Of a stretch of DNA of 64,000 bases, positions 63,312 through 64,000 are shown piece after piece. A program made the position numbers and the translations under genes. The notes under the pieces are model-generated. The model made no database searches and was not told the DNA's origin. It saw only the letters and a list, made by a program, of their open reading frames with translations. This stretch comes from Amycolatopsis australiensis (lineage in GTDB: Bacteria; Actinomycetota; Actinomycetes; Mycobacteriales; Pseudonocardiaceae), in assembly GCF_900119165.1 (NCBI RefSeq), contig NZ_FPJG01000006.1:2542001-2606000 (forward strand). Direction: 5' to 3'. Each line of letters opens with the position of its first letter. Positions within the stretch are counted from its first letter, which is position 1.

Positions 63312-63818
63312 ATGTCAGCAGGCGAAATCGATCTTCTCCCCGGCGAGCGCGTGCTCTGGGCGGGGGAGCCGGTCCAGCGCCCGCTCTACGTAGCCGCGGA
63401 CGGCGTCGTCGCCCCGGCGGGACTCGTCCTCGCCGTCGCCGCGTCGTGGTTCCTCTTCGCGAAGCAGCCGGCCGGTGCGGCCATGGCCGGAACGGTCGTG
63501 GTCCTGGTGATCGGGCTCTACGGCGCGGCCGGCCGCTCGGCCGTCCGGTACCTGGCGCTCGGGCGTACGACGTACGCCGTGACGGACAGCCGGATCATCG
63601 CGCGCTCGGGCCTGTTCCGGCTGAAGGAACGCTCCACCGAGCTGGCCGGCCTGCCGGCGCCGGTCCTGAAGCCGGGGCCTTCGCGCACCGGGACGATCGC
63701 GTTCGGCCCGGGCTCGGTGACGCTGATCGGCGTCGGGGAGCCCAAGCGCGTCCGCGACCTGCTCGTCAAGGCGATCGAGGAGGCCAGGGCCCGGCAGGCC
63801 CCGCCGGCGGTCGCCTGA
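63312..63818 (+). CDS. PH-domain (YdbS/bPH2-like) membrane protein
   Basis: A 168-residue protein. A short N-terminal segment DLLPGERVLWAGEPVQRPLY is typical of bacterial PH-domain membrane proteins. Two membrane helices follow (VVAPAGLVLAVAASWFLFA and GTVVVLVIGLYGAAG), then the PH-like beta part (TYAVTDSRIIARSGLFRLKE, IAFGPGSVTLIGV) and a C-terminal helix. Function unknown. Start ATG; the 108 bases before it, shared with the divergent LysE operon, show no clear element. Confidence 0.78.
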   Translation: MSAGEIDLLPGERVLWAGEPVQRPLYVAADGVVAPAGLVLAVAASWFLFAKQPAGAAMAGTVVVLVIGLYGAAGRSAVRYLALGRTTYAVTDSRIIARSGLFRLKERSTELAGLPAPVLKPGPSRTGTIAFGPGSVTLIGVGEPKRVRDLLVKAIEEARARQAPPAVA

Positions 63819-63856
63819 ACCACCCGGACGTGTCGGATTCCACTGCCACCGTAAGT

Positions 63857-63868
63857 TACCGGTCGGTA
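63857..63868. promoter_or_regulatory. TetR-type palindrome before the meaA-like gene
   Basis: TACCGGTCGGTA has perfect five-base arms (TACCG/CGGTA) around GT, and lies 35 bases upstream of the mutase start. TACCG-CGGTA palindromes are common targets of TetR-family regulators of acyl-CoA metabolism in actinobacteria. The regulator gene is not in the window next to it. Confidence 0.5.
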
Positions 63869-63902
63869 CACTCGACGAAACGTCCACCGCCGGAGGTGCC
63901 CA

Positions 63903-64000
63903 GTGCCGTACCCAACGGACCGCGAGCGAGACCGACCGTGGGTGATGCGGACCTACGCGGGGCACTCCTCCGCGGCCGCGTCGAACGAGCTCTACCGGCG
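63903..64000 (+). CDS. meaA: Start of a MeaA-type B12-dependent acyl-CoA mutase (cut by the window end)
   Basis: The first 32 codons read MPYPTDRERDRPWVMRTYAG and then HSSAAASNELYRR, matching the N-terminus of MeaA/ethylmalonyl-CoA mutase-like members of the methylmalonyl-CoA mutase family (PWxMRTYAGHS...SNxLYRRN). The rest lies outside the window. The GTG has GGAGG upstream. The enzyme needs adenosylcobalamin, which the adenosyltransferase at 56718 could supply; a TetR-type palindrome precedes it. Confidence 0.85.
   Translation, partial: MPYPTDRERDRPWVMRTYAGHSSAAASNELYR

Noticed and set aside
58627..64000. rRNA operon expected after murA in many relatives
   Set aside because: No 16S-like sequence is present; protein genes fill this part of the window.

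Overview
This window is a stretch of a high-GC actinobacterial chromosome. Codon use, frequent GTG starts, 1-4 base stop/start overlaps and the conserved order argS-lysA-hom-thrC-thrB-rho-rpmE-prfA-prmC-tsaC-wecA-atpIBEFHAGDC-DUF2550-cobalamin adenosyltransferase-murA all fit a Pseudonocardiaceae member, most like Amycolatopsis. The genus is inferred from gene order and style, not from a database search.

Layout. 0-7.7 kb: accessory genes. These are a SigJ-type (ECF41) sigma factor with an FAD oxidoreductase, a DMT-type membrane protein, a long Sua5-type threonylcarbamoyl-AMP synthase, a beta carbonic anhydrase, a secreted papain-like protease with a membrane-anchored partner, and a Ca/Na exchanger. 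7.8-15.6 kb: a partner-switching (Rsb/stressosome) island with two RsbV-like STAS proteins, a MarR regulator, an RsbR-RsbS-RsbT operon continuing into an RsbT-phosphatase fusion and an RsbU-like phosphatase, and a divergent second phosphatase. A decayed IS5-type element interrupts it. 15.8-19.8 kb: tRNA-Arg(CCG), epoxide hydrolase, CDF metal exporter, DUF305/DUF3105 pair. 20-31 kb: conserved housekeeping block (argS, lysA, hom, thrC, thrB, rho, rpmE, prfA) with an inserted secreted hydrolase gene. 31-36.3 kb: insert between prfA and prmC holding a decayed gene, a GtrB/GtrA/GT-C cassette, an LLM oxidoreductase/hydrolase pair and MerR. 37.4-44.4 kb: second insert, between prmC and tsaC, holding a 1244-residue secreted ALF-repeat/coiled-coil protein with a toxin-like C-terminus and a small partner gene, a secreted M6 metalloprotease and an IS481 remnant. 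44.5-58.6 kb: tsaC, wecA-like, full F-type ATP synthase operon, DUF2550, a divergent aroA, MMAB-type adenosyltransferase, murA. 58.6-64 kb: TetR-controlled NTF2/NmrA/hydrolase operon, tandem LysE genes with a third remnant, a PH-domain membrane protein, and the start of a meaA-type B12-dependent mutase.

How the parts fit. The conserved block supplies lysine/threonine synthesis, transcription and translation termination, tRNA t6A, lipid-linked sugar priming and ATP synthesis. The most interesting accessory pieces are (1) the ALF-repeat protein with its 126-residue neighbour, a candidate secreted polymorphic toxin-immunity pair, and (2) the Rsb island, where near-identical 20-base sites sit in front of an RsbV-like gene beside marR and in front of rsbR, suggesting that the MarR protein links the two parts. 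MurA carries Asp at the fosfomycin-target position, and AroA carries Ala at the likely equivalent of the glyphosate-critical Gly.
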